Positions 23,575 through 36,268 of a stretch of DNA of 64,000 bases are shown here, in pieces. The translations under genes were made by a program, and so were the position numbers. The stretch comes from Nematostella vectensis (Eukaryota; Cnidaria; Anthozoa; Actiniaria; Edwardsiidae): contig NC_064035.1 of assembly GCF_932526225.1 (NCBI RefSeq), positions 2,293,501-2,357,500 on the forward strand, written 5' to 3'. The notes beneath the pieces were generated by a model. It searched no databases. It was not told the DNA's origin and worked only from the letters and a program-made list of their open reading frames with translations. Numbering within the stretch: the first letter of the stretch is position 1; the number at the start of each line of letters is the position of its first letter.

Positions 23575-26500
23575 TCCTCCCCCTGTACATATAGCTCCCC
23601 CTGCACATATAGCTCAATGTTACTATAGTAGACATTACCCCCCCCCCCTGCACGTATAGCTCAATGTTATTATAGTAGACATTACCCCCCTGCACATATA
23701 GCTCAATGTTACTATAGTAGACATTACCCCCCTGCACATATAGCTCAATGTTACTGTAGTACACATTTACCCCCTTGCACATATAGCTCAATGTTACTAT
23801 AGTAGACATTACCCCCCCTGCACATATAGCTCAATGTTACTATAGTAGACATTACCCCCCTGCACATATAGCTCAATGTTACTATAGTAGACATTACCCC
23901 CCCTGCACGTATAGCTCAATGTTACTATAGTAGACATTACCCCCCTGCACATATAGCTCAATGTTACTATAGTAGACATTACCCCCCCTGCACATATAGC
24001 TCAATGTTACTATAGTAGCCATTGCCCCCCCTGCACATATAGCTCAATGTTACTATAGTAGACATTACCCCCCCTGCACATATAGCTCAATGTTACTCTA
24101 GTAGACATTACCCCTCCTGCACATATAGCTCAATGTTACTATAGTAGACATTACCCCCCTGCACATATAGCTCAATGTTACTATAGTAGACATTACCCCC
24201 CTGCACGTATAGCTCAATGTTACTATAGTAGACATTACTCCCCTGCACATATAGCTCAATGTTACTATAGTAGACATTACCCCCCCTGCACATATAGCTC
24301 AATGTTACTATAGTAGACATTACCCCCTGCACGTATAGCTCAATGTTACTATAGTAGACATTACCCCCCTGCACATATAGCTCAATGTTACTATAGTAGA
24401 CATTACCCCCCTGCACATATAGCTCAATGTTACTATAGTAGACATTACCCCCCCTGCACATATAGCTCAATGTTACTATAGTAGACATTACCCCCCCCTG
24501 CACATATAGCTCAATGTTACTATAGTAGACATTACCCCCCCTGCACATATAGCTCAATGTTACTATAGTAGACATTACCCCCCTGCACGTATAGCACAAT
24601 GTTACTATAGTAGACATTACCCCCCCTGCACGTATAGCTCAATGTTACTATAGTAGACATTACCCCCCCTGCACGTATAGCTCAATGTTACTATAGTAGA
24701 CATTACCCCCCCCTGCACATATAGCTCAATGTTACTATAGTAGACATTACCCCCCCCTGCACATATAGCTCAATGTTACTATAGTAGACATTACCCCCCC
24801 TGCACATATAGCTCAATGTTACTATAGTAGACATTACCCCCCTGCACGTATAGCTCAATGTTACTATAGTAGACATTACCCCCCTGCACATATAGCTCAA
24901 TGTTACTATAGTAGACATTACACCCCCTTGCACATATAGCTCAATGTTACTATAGTAGACATTACCCCCCCCCCCCTGCACATATAGCTCAATGTTACTA
25001 TAGTAGACATTACCCCCCTGCACATATAGCTCAATGTTACTATAGTAGACATTACCCCCCTGCACATATAGCTCAATGTTACTATAGTAGATATTACCCC
25101 CCCTGCACATATAGCTCAATGTTACTATAGTAGACATTACCCCCCCTGCACATATAGCTCAATGTTACTATAGTAGACATTACCCCCCTGCACATATAGC
25201 TCAATGTCACTATAGTAGACATTACCCCCCCTGCACGTATAGCTCAATGTTACTATAGTAGACATTACCCCCCTGCACATATAGCTCAATGTTACTATAG
25301 TAGATATTACCCCCCCTGCACGTATAGCTCAATGTTACTATAGTAGACATTACCCCCCTGCACGTATAGCTCAATGTTACTATAGTAGATATTACCCCCC
25401 TGCACATATAGCTCAATGTTACTATAGTAGACATTACCACCCCTGCACATATAGCTCAATGTTACTATAGTAGACATTACCCCCCTGCACATATAGCTCA
25501 ATGTTACTGTAGTACACATTTACCCCCTTGCACATATAGCTCAATGTTACTATAGTAGATATTACCCCCCCTGCACGTATAGCTCAATGTTACTATAGTA
25601 GACATTACCCCCCTGCACATATAGCTCAATGTTACTATAGTAGACATTACCCCCCCTGCACATATAGCTCAATGTTACTATAGTAGATATTACCCCCCTG
25701 CACATATAGCTCGATGTTACTATAGTAGACATTTACCCCCCCTGCACATATAGCTCAATGTTACTATAGTAGACATTACCCCCCCTGCACGTATAGCTCA
25801 ATGTTACTATAGTAGACATTATCCCCCCTGCACATATAGCTCAATGTTACTATAGTAGACATTACCCCCCTGCACGTATAGCTCAATGTTACTATAGTAG
25901 ACATTACCCCCCCTGCACATATAGCTTAATGTTACTGTAGTAGACATTGCCCCCTGCACGTATAGCCCAATGTTACTATAGTAGACATTACCCCCCTGCA
26001 CATATAGCTCAATGTTACTGTAGTAGAAATTTACCCCCCTTCACATATAGCTCAATGTTACTATAGTAGACATTACCCCCCCTGTACATATAGCTCAATG
26101 TTACTATAGTAGACATTACCCCTATGCACGTATAGCTCAATGTTACTATAGTAGACATTACCCCCCCCCCAGCACATATAGCTTAATGTTACTGTAGTAG
26201 ACATTACCCCCTGCACGTATAGCTCAATGTTACTATAGTAGACATTACCCCCCCTGCACATATAGCTCAATGTTACTATAGTAGATATTACCCCCCTGCA
26301 CATATAGCTCAATGTTACTATAGTAGACATTACCCCCCCTGCACGTATAGCTCAATGTTACTATAGTAGACATTACCCCCCTGCACATATAGCTCAATGT
26401 TACTATAGTAGATATTACCCCCCTGCACATATAGCTCAATGTTACTATAGTAGACATTACCCCCCTGCACATATAGCTCAATGTTACTATAGTAGACATT

Positions 26501-27715
26501 ACCCCCCCCCCTGCACATTTAGCTCAATGTTACTATAGTAGACATTACCCCCCTGCACATATAGCTCAATGTTACTATAGTAGACATTACCCCCCCTGCA
26601 CGTATAGCTCAATGTTACTATAGTAGACATTACCCCCCCTGCACATATAGCTCAATGTTACTATAGTAGACATTACCCCCCTGCACATATAGCTCAATGT
26701 TACTATAGTAGACATTACCCCCCTGCACATATAGCTCAATGTTACTATAGTAGACATTACCCCCCTGCACATATAGCTCAATGTTACTATAGTAGACATT
26801 ACCCCCCCCCTGCACATATAGCTCAATGTTACTATAGTAGACATTACCCCCCCTGCACATATAGCTCAATGTTACTATAGTAGACATTACCCCCCTGCAC
26901 GTATAGCACAATGTTACTATAGTAGACATTACCCCCCTGCACGTATAGCTCAATGTTACTATAGTAGACATTACCCCCCCTGCACATATAGCTCAATGTT
27001 ACTATAGTAGACATTACCCCCCTGCACATATAGCTCAATGTTACTATAGTAGACATTACCCCCCTGCACATATAGCTCAATGTTACCTTAGTAGACATTA
27101 CCCCCTGCACATATAGCTCAATGTTACTATAGTAGACATTACCCCCCTGCACATATAGCTCAATGTTACTATAGTAGACATTACCCCCCCCCTGCACATA
27201 TAGCTCAATGTTACTATAGTAGACATTACCCCCCCTGCACATATAGCTCAATGTTACTATAGTAGACATTACCCCCCCTGCACATATAGCTCAATGTTAC
27301 TATAGTAGACATAACCCCCCCTGCACATATAGCTCAATGTTACTATAGTAGACATTACCCCCCTGCACGTATAGCTCAATGTTACTATAGTAGACATTAC
27401 CCCCCTGCACGTATAGCTCAATGTTACTATAGTAGACATTACCCCCCCTGCACATATAGCTCAATGTTACCTTAGTAGACATTACCCCCCTGCACATATA
27501 GCTCAATGTTACTATAGTAGACATTACCCCCCTGCACATATAGCTCAATGTTACTATAGTAGACATTACCCCCCCTGCACGTATAGCTCAATGTTACTAT
27601 AGTAGACATTACCCCCCCTGCACGTATAGCTCAATGTTACTATAGTAGACATTACCCCCCTGCACATATAGCTCAATGTTACGATAGTAGACATTACCGT
27701 ATTGCTCAATGTTAC
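23575..27715. repeat. 43-bp minisatellite, about 95 copies, with variable poly-C tract
   Basis: Each unit reads cacatatagctcaatgttac, then tatagtagacatta and a C tract ending in tg. The C tract varies from about 5 to 12, so the period drifts between about 41 and 48 bp. Internal variants (cacgtatag versus cacatatag; tagatatt versus tagacatt) are interspersed, which points to repeated unequal exchange or conversion. Open frames on the minus strand encoding NVYYSNIELYVQGG and MSTIVTLSYMCRG are two frames of the same unit and switch wherever the C tract length changes. They are not genes. Confidence 0.97.
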
Positions 27716-27977
27716 TAGAGGACATATCAATCAATCATCTTATTTGGCACCTTTTTTCATTTAGTTCTCAGGCGTTACTACAAATAAAGAAATATGAAAA
27801 ATAAATAAGAACTTAAATAAACATATTATGTTCGTATGAATAAAAGAAAGTGTTCCCGCCCCATTACCACCCTTTATGTTCGCTTATTTCGTGATGGTTA
27901 TAAGCTAACGAGGTACAATTAAACAACGGCTAGCAACTTGTTCATAGAATAGACATAATTTAACGAAAATTAATCAT
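27716..27977. other. AT-rich spacer between two arrays
   Basis: Unique AT-rich sequence with no recognised feature. Confidence 0.5.
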
Positions 27978-28842
27978 CTAAGGACGTCCAAGGACATCTA
28001 AGGACGGCCAAGGACACCTAAGGACGGCCAGGTACACCTAAGGACGGCCAAGGACACCTATGGACGGCCAGGTACACCTAAGAACGGCCAAGAACACCTA
28101 AGGACGGTCAAGGACACCTAAGGACGGCCAGGTACACCTACGGACGGCCAAGGACACCCAATGATGCCCAAGGACATCTAAGGACGGCCAAGGACACCTA
28201 AGGACGGCCAGGTACACCTAAGAACGGCCAAGGACACCTAAGGACGGCCAGTTACATCTAAAGACGGCCAAGGACACCTAAGGACGGCAAGGTACACCTA
28301 AGGACAGTCAGGCACACCTAAGGACGGTCAAGTACACCTAAGGATGGCAAGGTACACCAAAGGACGGCAAGGTACACCTAAGGACGGCAAGGTACACCTA
28401 AGAACGGCTAGGTACACCTAAGGATGGCCAAGGACACCTAAGGACGGCCAAGGACACCTAAGGACGGCAAGGTACACCTAAGGACGGCCAAGGACACCTA
28501 AGGACGGCTAGGTACACCTAAGGACGGCTAGGTACACCTAAGGACGGTCAAGTACACCTAAGGACGGCAAGGTACACCTAAGGACGGCAAGGTACACCTA
28601 AGGACGGGAAGGTACACCTAAGGATGGCTAGGTGCACCTAAGGACAGTCAAGTACACCTAAGGACGGCCAAGGACACCTAAGGACGGCCAAGGACACCTA
28701 AGGACGGCTAGGTACACCTAAGGACGGCCAAGGACACCTAAGCACGGCTAGGTACACCTAAGGACGGCCAAGGACACCTAAGGACGGCTAGGTACACCTA
28801 AGGACGGCCAAGGACACCTAAGGACGGCTAGGTACACCTAAG
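27978..28842. repeat. 20/40-bp satellite, left block
   Basis: Units of 20 bp (ctaaggacggccaggtacac and variants) alternate between an aaggacac type and an aggtacac type, giving a 40-bp higher order in places. The block stops exactly at the gypsy LTR at 28843. It resumes at 36269 and again at 37131, so all three blocks were once one array. Confidence 0.95.
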
Positions 28843-29018
28843 TGTTGTGACCTTATTGTGGTTCTACTATCAGAAAGCCATGAGTGAAGGCGGTACGTGT
28901 TTATTGTAGATCTGTGTGATTCAACTCTTTCCTAATCATACATGTGCTATATGCTAATTACAATATTTGTGATCATGTGATTAATATGACGTAATCATTA
29001 AGATATTAGATTACTACA
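28843..29018 (-). repeat. LTR of the gypsy element (3' LTR in element orientation)
   Basis: This is 176 bp, 97% identical to the copy at 36093-36268, and abuts the satellite with the CTAAG duplication. The adjoining purine-rich tract at 29019-29031 (minus strand) identifies it as the 3' LTR. Confidence 0.93.
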
Positions 29019-29176
29019 TTCCTCCCTTTTCAGATACTTATATGTATATATAATTATAGAGAATCATTTCTATGTACAATCATAATCTGGAAATATTTTA
29101 AATCAATACATAACTGTAACAATAATGTGTCTCATTTTGATTGTTCTTTGTTCTTTCCATTTAGTTCATAATGATA

Positions 29177-29971
29177 TTACTTCGAATAATCTCGCAGTCT
29201 CCGGTCGAATATAGAAATGTGTTTCCGTCCTGATCGTCTTGGCTGTGTAGTCACTTCTGGCTGGTGTATTGGCTGGTGTATTTGCTCCTTGAAGCATGGT
29301 GGTATCTTTTTGATATCTCTACCTTCTTCCTCTCTTTCTTCCTGTATGTTCTGTGTCGCAGACTTCAGTTGTTTAACTCTTGATGCATCTTGACATATAA
29401 TCTTTCCATCTCCGATTCTTCTTGCCTTGACTTTTGATCCTTTGATTTCAGTGATGGTATAGATGTGCGGTTCATATGGTGTTTGGGCTTTTGTTTTCTT
29501 GCCCCGCTTGATCAGAATGGCTTGTCCTACTGCGAGCTTGTGTTTTGTTGCTCTGTGTCTTTTGTCGTGGTACATTTTTGTTTGTTCTTTGTACTTGCTG
29601 TCGTTGCGTCGTATTTCCCTATCCTGTGTCGGTTTGTCTGTTGGGAAGTGTTCCAATTTCGTTCTTACTTCTCTGTTCATCATCAATTCATAGGGTGTCT
29701 TCTTTGTAGCAGGGTGTGGTGTGTCTCTGTAGGCTGATAGCATGTCGTATGTCGCTTCGTGTACATCTATGTGTTCTTGGTTAGCAATAGTCGCTATCTT
29801 GTTTATAAGCTTGTTAAAGCCTTTGACTTGGCCTTGAGCTTTCGGGTGTCTTGGTGTGATTTTCTTATGTATGAATCCTTCTTCAGCTGCAAACTCTGTT
29901 AATTCTGTGGAATTGAACGGTGGTCCGTTGTCGGTTTGTACGACTTTTGGTACACCGTGTGTAGCAAACAT
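29177..29971 (-). pseudogene. Gypsy integrase, N-terminally truncated
   Basis: The frame contains FATHGVPKVVQTDNGPPFNS, the second catalytic Asp region of a DDE retroviral-type integrase, and TPRHPKAQGQVKGFNKLINK. In the family the residue after GQV is the catalytic Glu. Here it reads Lys (GQVKGF), so the active site is lost. The HHCC zinc finger and first Asp are absent because sequence joins directly to the RNase H remnant. A C-terminal chromatin-facing basic tail follows, with a stop at 29177. Confidence 0.9.
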
Positions 29972-30052
29972 CTTCCTAAGTTTCTTCCGGGTTGGTTTAA
30001 GTGCTGTTGATGTGATAAACTCTTCTTCGGGTTGGTATCCTTCGTCAGTCTT

Positions 30053-30283
30053 CTAAAATAAACCGCCTCCTAGTCCAGTTGGGCTGCCGTCGCAGATAAT
30101 CAGCGTTTGCCGTTCAGGCTTGTAGGGAATCAGGACTGGTGCAGTAGTTATCGCTCTCTTCAGGTCTTCAAACGCCTTTTGCTGCTCGTCGTTCCATTCA
30201 AACCTTGCGTCTTTGTGTGTCAGTCTCCTCAGAGGTTCGCATCGACATGAGAAGTTGGTGATGTAGCGAGACAGGTATGCCAT
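30053..30283 (-). pseudogene. Gypsy reverse transcriptase connection and RNase H start
   Basis: The frame reads MAYLSRYITNFS and then FEWNDEQQKAFEDLKRAI and ICDGSPTGLGGGLF. This is the join between reverse transcriptase and RNase H, including the first RNase H Asp (in DGSP). A stop follows at once and the rest of RNase H is missing. Confidence 0.88.
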
Positions 30284-30365
30284 TTTTTGAAGAAATGATA
30301 CGAGTTCCTCTTTAGACTGCGGTGGTGCGCATTCTCGTACTGCTTTTATCTTGTTTGGACTGGGT

Positions 30366-31488
30366 TTAAGACCCTCTGATGTGAAGAGATGTCCGTGGAA
30401 CTCGACTGTCTTGCCGAACTCGCATTTCTCTCTTCTCAGTGTTAAGTTGTGCGCTTCCAGTCGCTTTAATACTGCCTCGACGTTCTTGTTGTGGTCGTCT
30501 TTGTTTGTTCAGCACTCGCTGGAGTCCTGAGAGAATACGGTTAATTTCCGCGTCGAATAGGTATTGGCTGTTAACGCCGCCGAACGCTAGCCGTCTGTAC
30601 CGATAGTTGCCTTCTGGGGTGGAGAATGTCATCAGCTTTCGCGATTCCTCGTCTAGTGCAAACTGGTGGTATCCGTGATTCATGTCTAGTTTGCTAAACA
30701 TTCGACAGTCCTTGAATGTTGCGATGAAGTCCTCGGTAATTGGTGCTTGGACTTGTCGTGTGCGCTGCATTGATTTGTTGAGCACTCGGAGATCCAGACT
30801 CACTCTGATGTCTCCTGGCTTCTTCGGTTTTGGTTGGGCCACTAATGGTGAACAACATGTTATCGATTCGTGTTCCGGGACAGGCTCCATGATGTCGTTA
30901 TCGACGAACTTTTTCATCCTTTTCTTTAGTGGCTCTATCAGGTGATGGAACTCGCCTCGGTTCCTGGATGATAGGCTGTGCGTCGTCTTGCATGGGTAGG
31001 TGGATTTCGATATCTTTCCCGTCTCGTCGTGCTTTTCCGATCTCCGAAAAGAGCTGTGTGTGATTGTTGACTATTTGATCCAGCTGCCCGTTTCCGGTCT
31101 GTACCTTGTGTATGTGTTTGTTGGGTTGCTTCAGGCGTCCGGTTGCATCGAATTTCACCATCCCAAGTTCTTCAAGTGTCTCTCTGCCTAGTAGTGGTAG
31201 CGAGTCGATGGTTCCGCCGATAATCGCGATCCTTGCTACGGTACTTCGGGTCTCATTGGCTATGGTCACGTTGATTTCACCGATTACGGGAAGGTCCTCT
31301 GTAAGCGTTTTGAGTTTCAGCGTTGTTTTCATTAGCTGCACTTCCGGTTGGGCGTTTTGAAGTGTTTTTAGATGTTGTTCGTCCATGACGTTCGCATCGG
31401 CTCCGGTGTCCGGTTCGATGGTTGTTTTGACTCCGTTTATCCAGATCCTGCATTTGTTTGCTTTCGTCGAGGATGGAACTGTGCTTGT
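30366..31488 (-). pseudogene. Gypsy protease and reverse transcriptase, catalytic box deleted
   Basis: Downstream of the hAT junction the frame has IEPDTGADANVMD, the aspartic protease active site (DTGA), then reverse transcriptase blocks: PKKPGDIRVSLDLRVLNKSM, FSKLDMNHGYHQFALDEES, and YRRLAFGGVNSQYLFDAEIN. After LSGLQRVLN the reading frame shifts and the segment that should hold the YxDD catalytic box is gone. The following region (REKCEFGKTVEFHGH) continues in another frame. The enzyme cannot be active. Confidence 0.9.
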
Positions 31489-34400
31489 CAGGGGTGGATC
31501 CAGGTTTTTGAGTGAGTAGTTTCCACCGAAACACCAACAATAGGGGTGTTTGGGGGCATGCTCCCCCAAGAAAATTTGAAATTTCAAGCTCTATAAATGC
31601 CATTTTCTGCATTTTCAGAAAAGTTAATTACCCCAAAAAGAACAAAAAAACATGCTATCATAAAGGCAAAAAAAGTTTTATTTTGTTGAAGGTGGTACAT
31701 GGAACACCTTGCTCTACAAAAAGTTTCTGGTATCCAAACCGGTGCCACTGGTCTATGTCCAATATAGCTGCCTACTAACTGTCTTTGAGCAGGAGAAGGA
31801 AAAATGGTACTTATAGATGGCAAGCCTGTGGTTGGTCCTTGGTCCAGGAGTTTTCAAGATAATAAGAAAAAAAAAATCCAATATTAATATCATATGTCAT
31901 ATACAAAAGATATGTACAAATTATAGACAATATAATTTGAATGAAAACTCCCCTTTTTCATCCTTGGGGACTGCAGTAACTGGAGCTCTGGAGAAAAATA
32001 CAACATTAATATCAAGTCATAAAAATGAGAAGTACTAAATGATTATAAAATATATATATAATTTGAAAAATACTCCCCTTTTTTATCATCTGAAACTGCA
32101 GCTTCTGGAGCACAGGGAAATGTTTGTAAACCATTTGAGCTTTACATGAAATCCCAGTGTCAATAGAAAAATTGAAATAATCACTATATAAAAAAAACAT
32201 CTAGAAATGACTTTTTAAGAAAGTTATACAGGCACCAGTTTGAGTTTCTGTAGCTGTTATCCATCAGTTTAAGGGTAAGACCCAGATGGAACATAACTCA
32301 CAAGCCCTCTAGAAACAGATGGTGCAAAAATTTAAGTTAATATGTTTGCCATTCTCATTCTCCTAGGGTGCAATTGAGCAAATAAATCTATTATTCTGTC
32401 CAGGTCTAAATCCATGTCTTTGTGGGTATACATTAGTGCCAGCCCATTCAATTTGTCCTCAGTCATTGTGCTTCTTAAATAGGTTTTAAGATTTCGAAGG
32501 GATGAAATGGATCTCTCACAAGAAGCAGATGAAATTGGAAGTGTGATCAGGATCTTTAAAATGAAATAAATATTGACATATGCATCTGTCAATATCCTCC
32601 AGTGTAGCCTAAGAGTGTCTGGAATCACTTCTCCTCTGTTATCCCTCCCCTTTCATAATCTCTCCCATAATAAAAGCTCTGCCTGTAAACCTATATAATT
32701 TGGCATGTCCTGTCTGTAATAGTTACAAAATTCTAAAACATTAGGCTTCCAGTCATCAGTAGCAATCAAAACAGAGGGTATGATCGAAATACCTTTGTAG
32801 CAGATAAATACATCATCCTTGAATCTAGAATCGAGCTGCTCGAGTTCATGGTCTAGGAAAACTCTGGTCAGATTTATTTTGTTAATAGTCTTCAGGATTT
32901 GAAGCAGGAGCATTGGGTCTATGTGTCTGTCTCTGAGCTACCCTTGGCATATCTGGTTGTACATCTACTTGTCTTGCGATAGTCACTGCATCCTGGTACA
33001 GTTCATGGTGTGTGGCATCAATGTCATTGCTCATTTCTGTGAGAACTGATATCAGAAGAGCAAGTTCTTCTTTAGCTTTCAGGATATCCATAGCTTTACT
33101 TTGCAGCTTCACTGTAAGTCGCTTAGTTAGTGCCAAAATATGTCTGACAATAACAATAGCAACAATAAAGGAAAAGTTGATAGCATTAAGTAATGATTGG
33201 GCATCTTGTCTGCTGGTAGGATTCCAGTTGGTATTTTCATGCTTGTGTCTGTTCATTGAGATATCTTCTAGTGTAGCTGTGACTGGATGGGAAGCTCAAC
33301 TATTCGGTCCATAGCATCTATCCTTTCAATCCATCGGGTGCGGCATACATTAATTAAAGCAGTGTGGTTTTTTTTTTGTTTTTGTTTTTTTGCAAAAGTT
33401 CTATGATCTTGAATTCTAAATGTTCTTGTCGCTTGGGAGAGTTGTCAAAAAATTAAAAAAGCTTTCGCACAACATCCATCATGTTTCTGACATTTGGTAT
33501 TTGGCAGGTATTGGCAATACACAAATTCAGCTGGTGATTCATGCAATGGACAAAAATTGCCTTCTCATGTTCTGCTCTGATTAACGAGGAGGCTCCATTA
33601 AGTCGTCCAGCCATATTGCCAGCGCCATCATAACATTGGCCACGACAGTCTTCCATCATCAACCCTAAGGGTACTACAGCTGCAGTTATAAAGTCTTTGA
33701 TGGCCTCTCCTGTTGTTCCCTCCTTACAAATATAAAATCCAATAAATTCTTCTCTGAAGTTTTTGGTTGAGTCGAGAAATCTAATCACAACAGAAAGATT
33801 TTCTTTGTTTGCTATATCAGCCGCTTCATCTGCCATTACAGAAAAATATTTACTATCCCTCATTTCTTGAGATAAATTATTTAAAATATGAGCACCAACA
33901 GTTGATATCATTTGATTCTGGGTGGTCTTTGAAATGTATGTGGCATTTCTTGGTGCATTTTATAGGTGCTGCTCCAGTATTTGGTCACCACTATCTACCC
34001 GGAATTCAAGCAGTGCCTGGAAAGTACCAGCTAGGGCAGCATTAGTGGGGTCACTATCCCTCAAGCCCCTGAGTGGGATATTGTTTTTCCCACAGAAAAT
34101 AATTGTTTTAAAAAGGGACCTAAGGATCTCACGGTTTCTAGCAATTTGCTGTTGAACGATGTTATTTAACTGCAGATTTATCGGGACAGCGTCTGTTCGC
34201 ATCATTTTCTTAAATTCTTCTATAGCAATCATAGAAAATTTGTGAATTTCACAATTTCATTGCGCGTGTTTTGTAAAGCGCGAAGCGGCCGAAGTCCAAT
34301 TTGTAAGAGGAGACTTCAATAATTTGTCTAACTTACTAGCGTTTCGCCCACACTGGACTCCGAAACAAACACAAGCTAAGCAAAACACTCCATTGTAATA

Positions 34401-35234
34401 TTTAGAGTAGGCTAGCCATGGATATTTCTTTAGCCAGTTTAAAACAAACTTGCGAGATTTTCCATTCTCTATTGACACTGGGAAATCGAAAAGCTCACCT
34501 GGTTTCCATACATTTTCGATGAATTTCAACTTGTCCTGAGGCGAATAGCTGGCGATCTTGTCGAAGACTAAGCCAATGTCGTAGGGAGAACAATCCTCCT
34601 TCCGACAGACAGGAGCACGAGCCATAAAGAGTAAAAACTAGTGCAATTTGTTAACTAATTCCTTCGTAAACTCCGATGCAAGTACTGAGACTCTAGTGAA
34701 GGCAAACGAAAGAAGACCGTTGGGGGAGGTACAGACCGTTTTATACTTTTGTCGATAGTTTCCGCGGTGGTTTCCAAGTGAGTTAGCCAATCAAAAATGG
34801 TTTTGAGTGAGTTCCAACACAATGAAAAAATTTCCAGCCAATCGCGCGAGGTTTTGAGTGTGTTCCTCCAGGGCTAACTATAATAACACCTCACCCACCC
34901 CCTCGCTTGCAAATTGGTGACAATATTTTCCGATCTTATCCGACGGATTTCCGAAGGTTCCCGAAAAGTAATCGAAGCTCAAATCCAAAGCTCGTGATCC
35001 AGGGCGCTCCGTGAAGTCGCATAAGAATAATAAAGACGATAAGGCATCTTTTTACGTGTTTAATTTAATTAAAAACCAAAAATACAGGAGATTGAATGAT
35101 TTCCACAGACAAGCCAATAGTTTCTAGGGATATCGGAGTATTTTTTAAAAAGCCATTTAAGTTCAAAATAACTTGGTCTGAAAAACTTTGAGTGTGTTCC
35201 GGAACTCACGTAAACTACCCTGGATCCACCCCTG
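31489..35234 (-). mobile_element. hAT-type DNA transposon inserted in the gypsy element
   Basis: Perfect 16-bp terminal inverted repeats CAGGGGTGGATCCAGG (31489-31504) and CCTGGATCCACCCCTG (35219-35234) bound the element. A 5-bp duplication CTTGT flanks it (31484-31488 and 35235-35239). Typical hAT elements make 8-bp duplications, but some hAT subgroups make 5-bp ones. The element is 3746 bp and splits the gypsy gag from protease. Its transposase remains on the minus strand. Confidence 0.92.
32332..34625 (-). pseudogene. hAT transposase (ZMYM1/DUF4371-like), broken
   Basis: The first part, 34625-33453, is one frame interrupted by stops at about 34257 and 33960. It holds a TTF-type zinc-finger region (WLKKYPWLAYSKYYNGVFCL, CVCF), then FSVMADEAADIANKENLSVV (first catalytic Asp), CYDGAGNMAGR (second Asp) and AIFVHCMNHQLNLC. 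The rest needs frameshifts (33256-32882, then 32913-32332) and ends with ITLPISSASCERSISSLRNL and TYLRSTMTEDKLNGLALMY, the hAT dimerisation domain. Domain order matches the family. Several stops and shifts make it non-functional. Confidence 0.9.
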
Positions 35235-35239
35235 CTTGT

Positions 35240-36044
35240 CTTGCGGATATTTACATGTTTGAGTATCCGGTTGATATCTTCGTCGCTCTCTGTTTCGCTT
35301 GATTCGGTGTCGCTTTCTCGCTCCACGTGTCGAATTTTTCGGCGTCCTTTTCTTTGGTTCTGCTTCCGAAGTTCCTTGATTGATGTTACCCGCGTTGGTC
35401 TTGCCATTCTGAGGTTGTTTCGTCTTTTGTTTTTGCGCCGCTCCTACACATTCGAGCTTAGTGATTTCTTTTCCCGCATTTGTGGCATTCTGCTCCATAG
35501 GCTCTGCAATTGCCTGTGCTGTGTTTTGCTCCGCATCGGTCGCATTCTTTGTGGTGTTGGTCGCGCGTGTGTCGCTTTGTGATTTATTTTACCCTTTGAG
35601 ATTCCGAATCCTCCTTAAGCTTCCTTTCGATGGCTGCCGCTTGCGCGCTTGATTCTTCATCTATCGCTGCTTCGTCTAGTATCTGTGACAGAGTTAAGTT
35701 CTTTCTTATAGTCTTGAGTCGTAGTTGAGCGCTTTTCATAGTCTTGATTAAATGATCTCGAATCACCTCGTTCTCATCTGTGAATTCGCATTTCTGCGCT
35801 ACTTCGCGGATCCTCCCGTAGATTATCAGGCCGTCTTTCTTTGTTTCTGGTTCTGTTATTCCAAAGAAGCGAAACTGTCTTTCGATGTCCTTCTTCCACT
35901 TACCCAACGGATTGCCGTGTCATTGGTGTCGGTGTTGATGTGGAAGGGTTTGATACTGAGTTGTCGGTTTACTACGGTGATGTTGTTCGGGTTGGTCGCC
36001 GCGCTACTTGCGCCCGAACTTGTATCTGCCGTGTCATTTGTCAT
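35240..36044 (-). pseudogene. Gypsy gag with frameshifts and a stop in the zinc knuckle
   Basis: The frame starts MTNDTADTSSGASSA at 36044 and shifts at about 35905 into FRFFGITEPETKKDGLIIYG, a gag capsid-type segment ending near 35584. After another shift, sequence at about 35545-35440 encodes two CCHC-type knuckles (CDRCGAKHSTGNC and CHKCGKRNH...ARMC), the second interrupted by a TAA. The region then runs into the hAT insertion site. Confidence 0.8.
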
Positions 36045-36092
36045 TCTTCTACTCTTCTGCTTTGCTGATAATTCCTATTCCTCGTCGCCAAA

Positions 36093-36268
36093 TGTTGTGT
36101 CCTTATCGTGGTTCTACTATCAGAAAGCCATGAGTGAAGACGGTACGTGTTTATTGTAGATCTGTGTGATTCAACTCGTTCCTAATCATACATGTGCTAT
36201 ATGCTAATTACAATATTTGTGATCATGTGATCAATATGACGTAATCATTAAGATATTAGATTACTACA
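36093..36268 (-). repeat. LTR of the gypsy element (5' LTR in element orientation)
   Basis: This is the partner of the LTR at 28843-29018. On the minus strand it is followed by TTTGGCGACGAGG, the likely primer-binding site; I cannot name the tRNA. Confidence 0.93.

Larger units (their letters stand above)
28843..36268 (-). mobile_element. Ty3/gypsy LTR retrotransposon, defective, with nested hAT element
   Basis: Two direct 176-bp LTRs (28843-29018 and 36093-36268) start TGTTGTG and end TACTACA. They differ at 5 positions, which I counted by eye. A 5-bp target duplication CTAAG flanks the element (28838-28842 and 36269-36273). Read on the minus strand, the order is LTR, a putative primer-binding site beginning TTTGGCGACGAGG, gag, protease, reverse transcriptase, RNase H, integrase, a purine tract (gaaaagggaggaa at 29019-29031) and LTR. 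That order is gypsy-type. Without the 3.7-kb hAT insertion the element is only about 3.7 kb, so it carries internal deletions. It inserted into the satellite. Confidence 0.93.

Noticed and set aside
23528..27566. Many overlapping open frames encoding NVYYSNIELYVQGG and MSTIVTLSYMCRG
   Set aside because: These are different frames of one 43-bp repeat that switch when the C tract changes length. This is not a gene family.
23575..27715. CRISPR-like regular array
   Set aside because: The units are directly adjacent and there are no unique spacers. The genome is eukaryotic.
29463..30056. Plus-strand frames opposite the integrase
   Set aside because: They are antisense shadows of the integrase frame.
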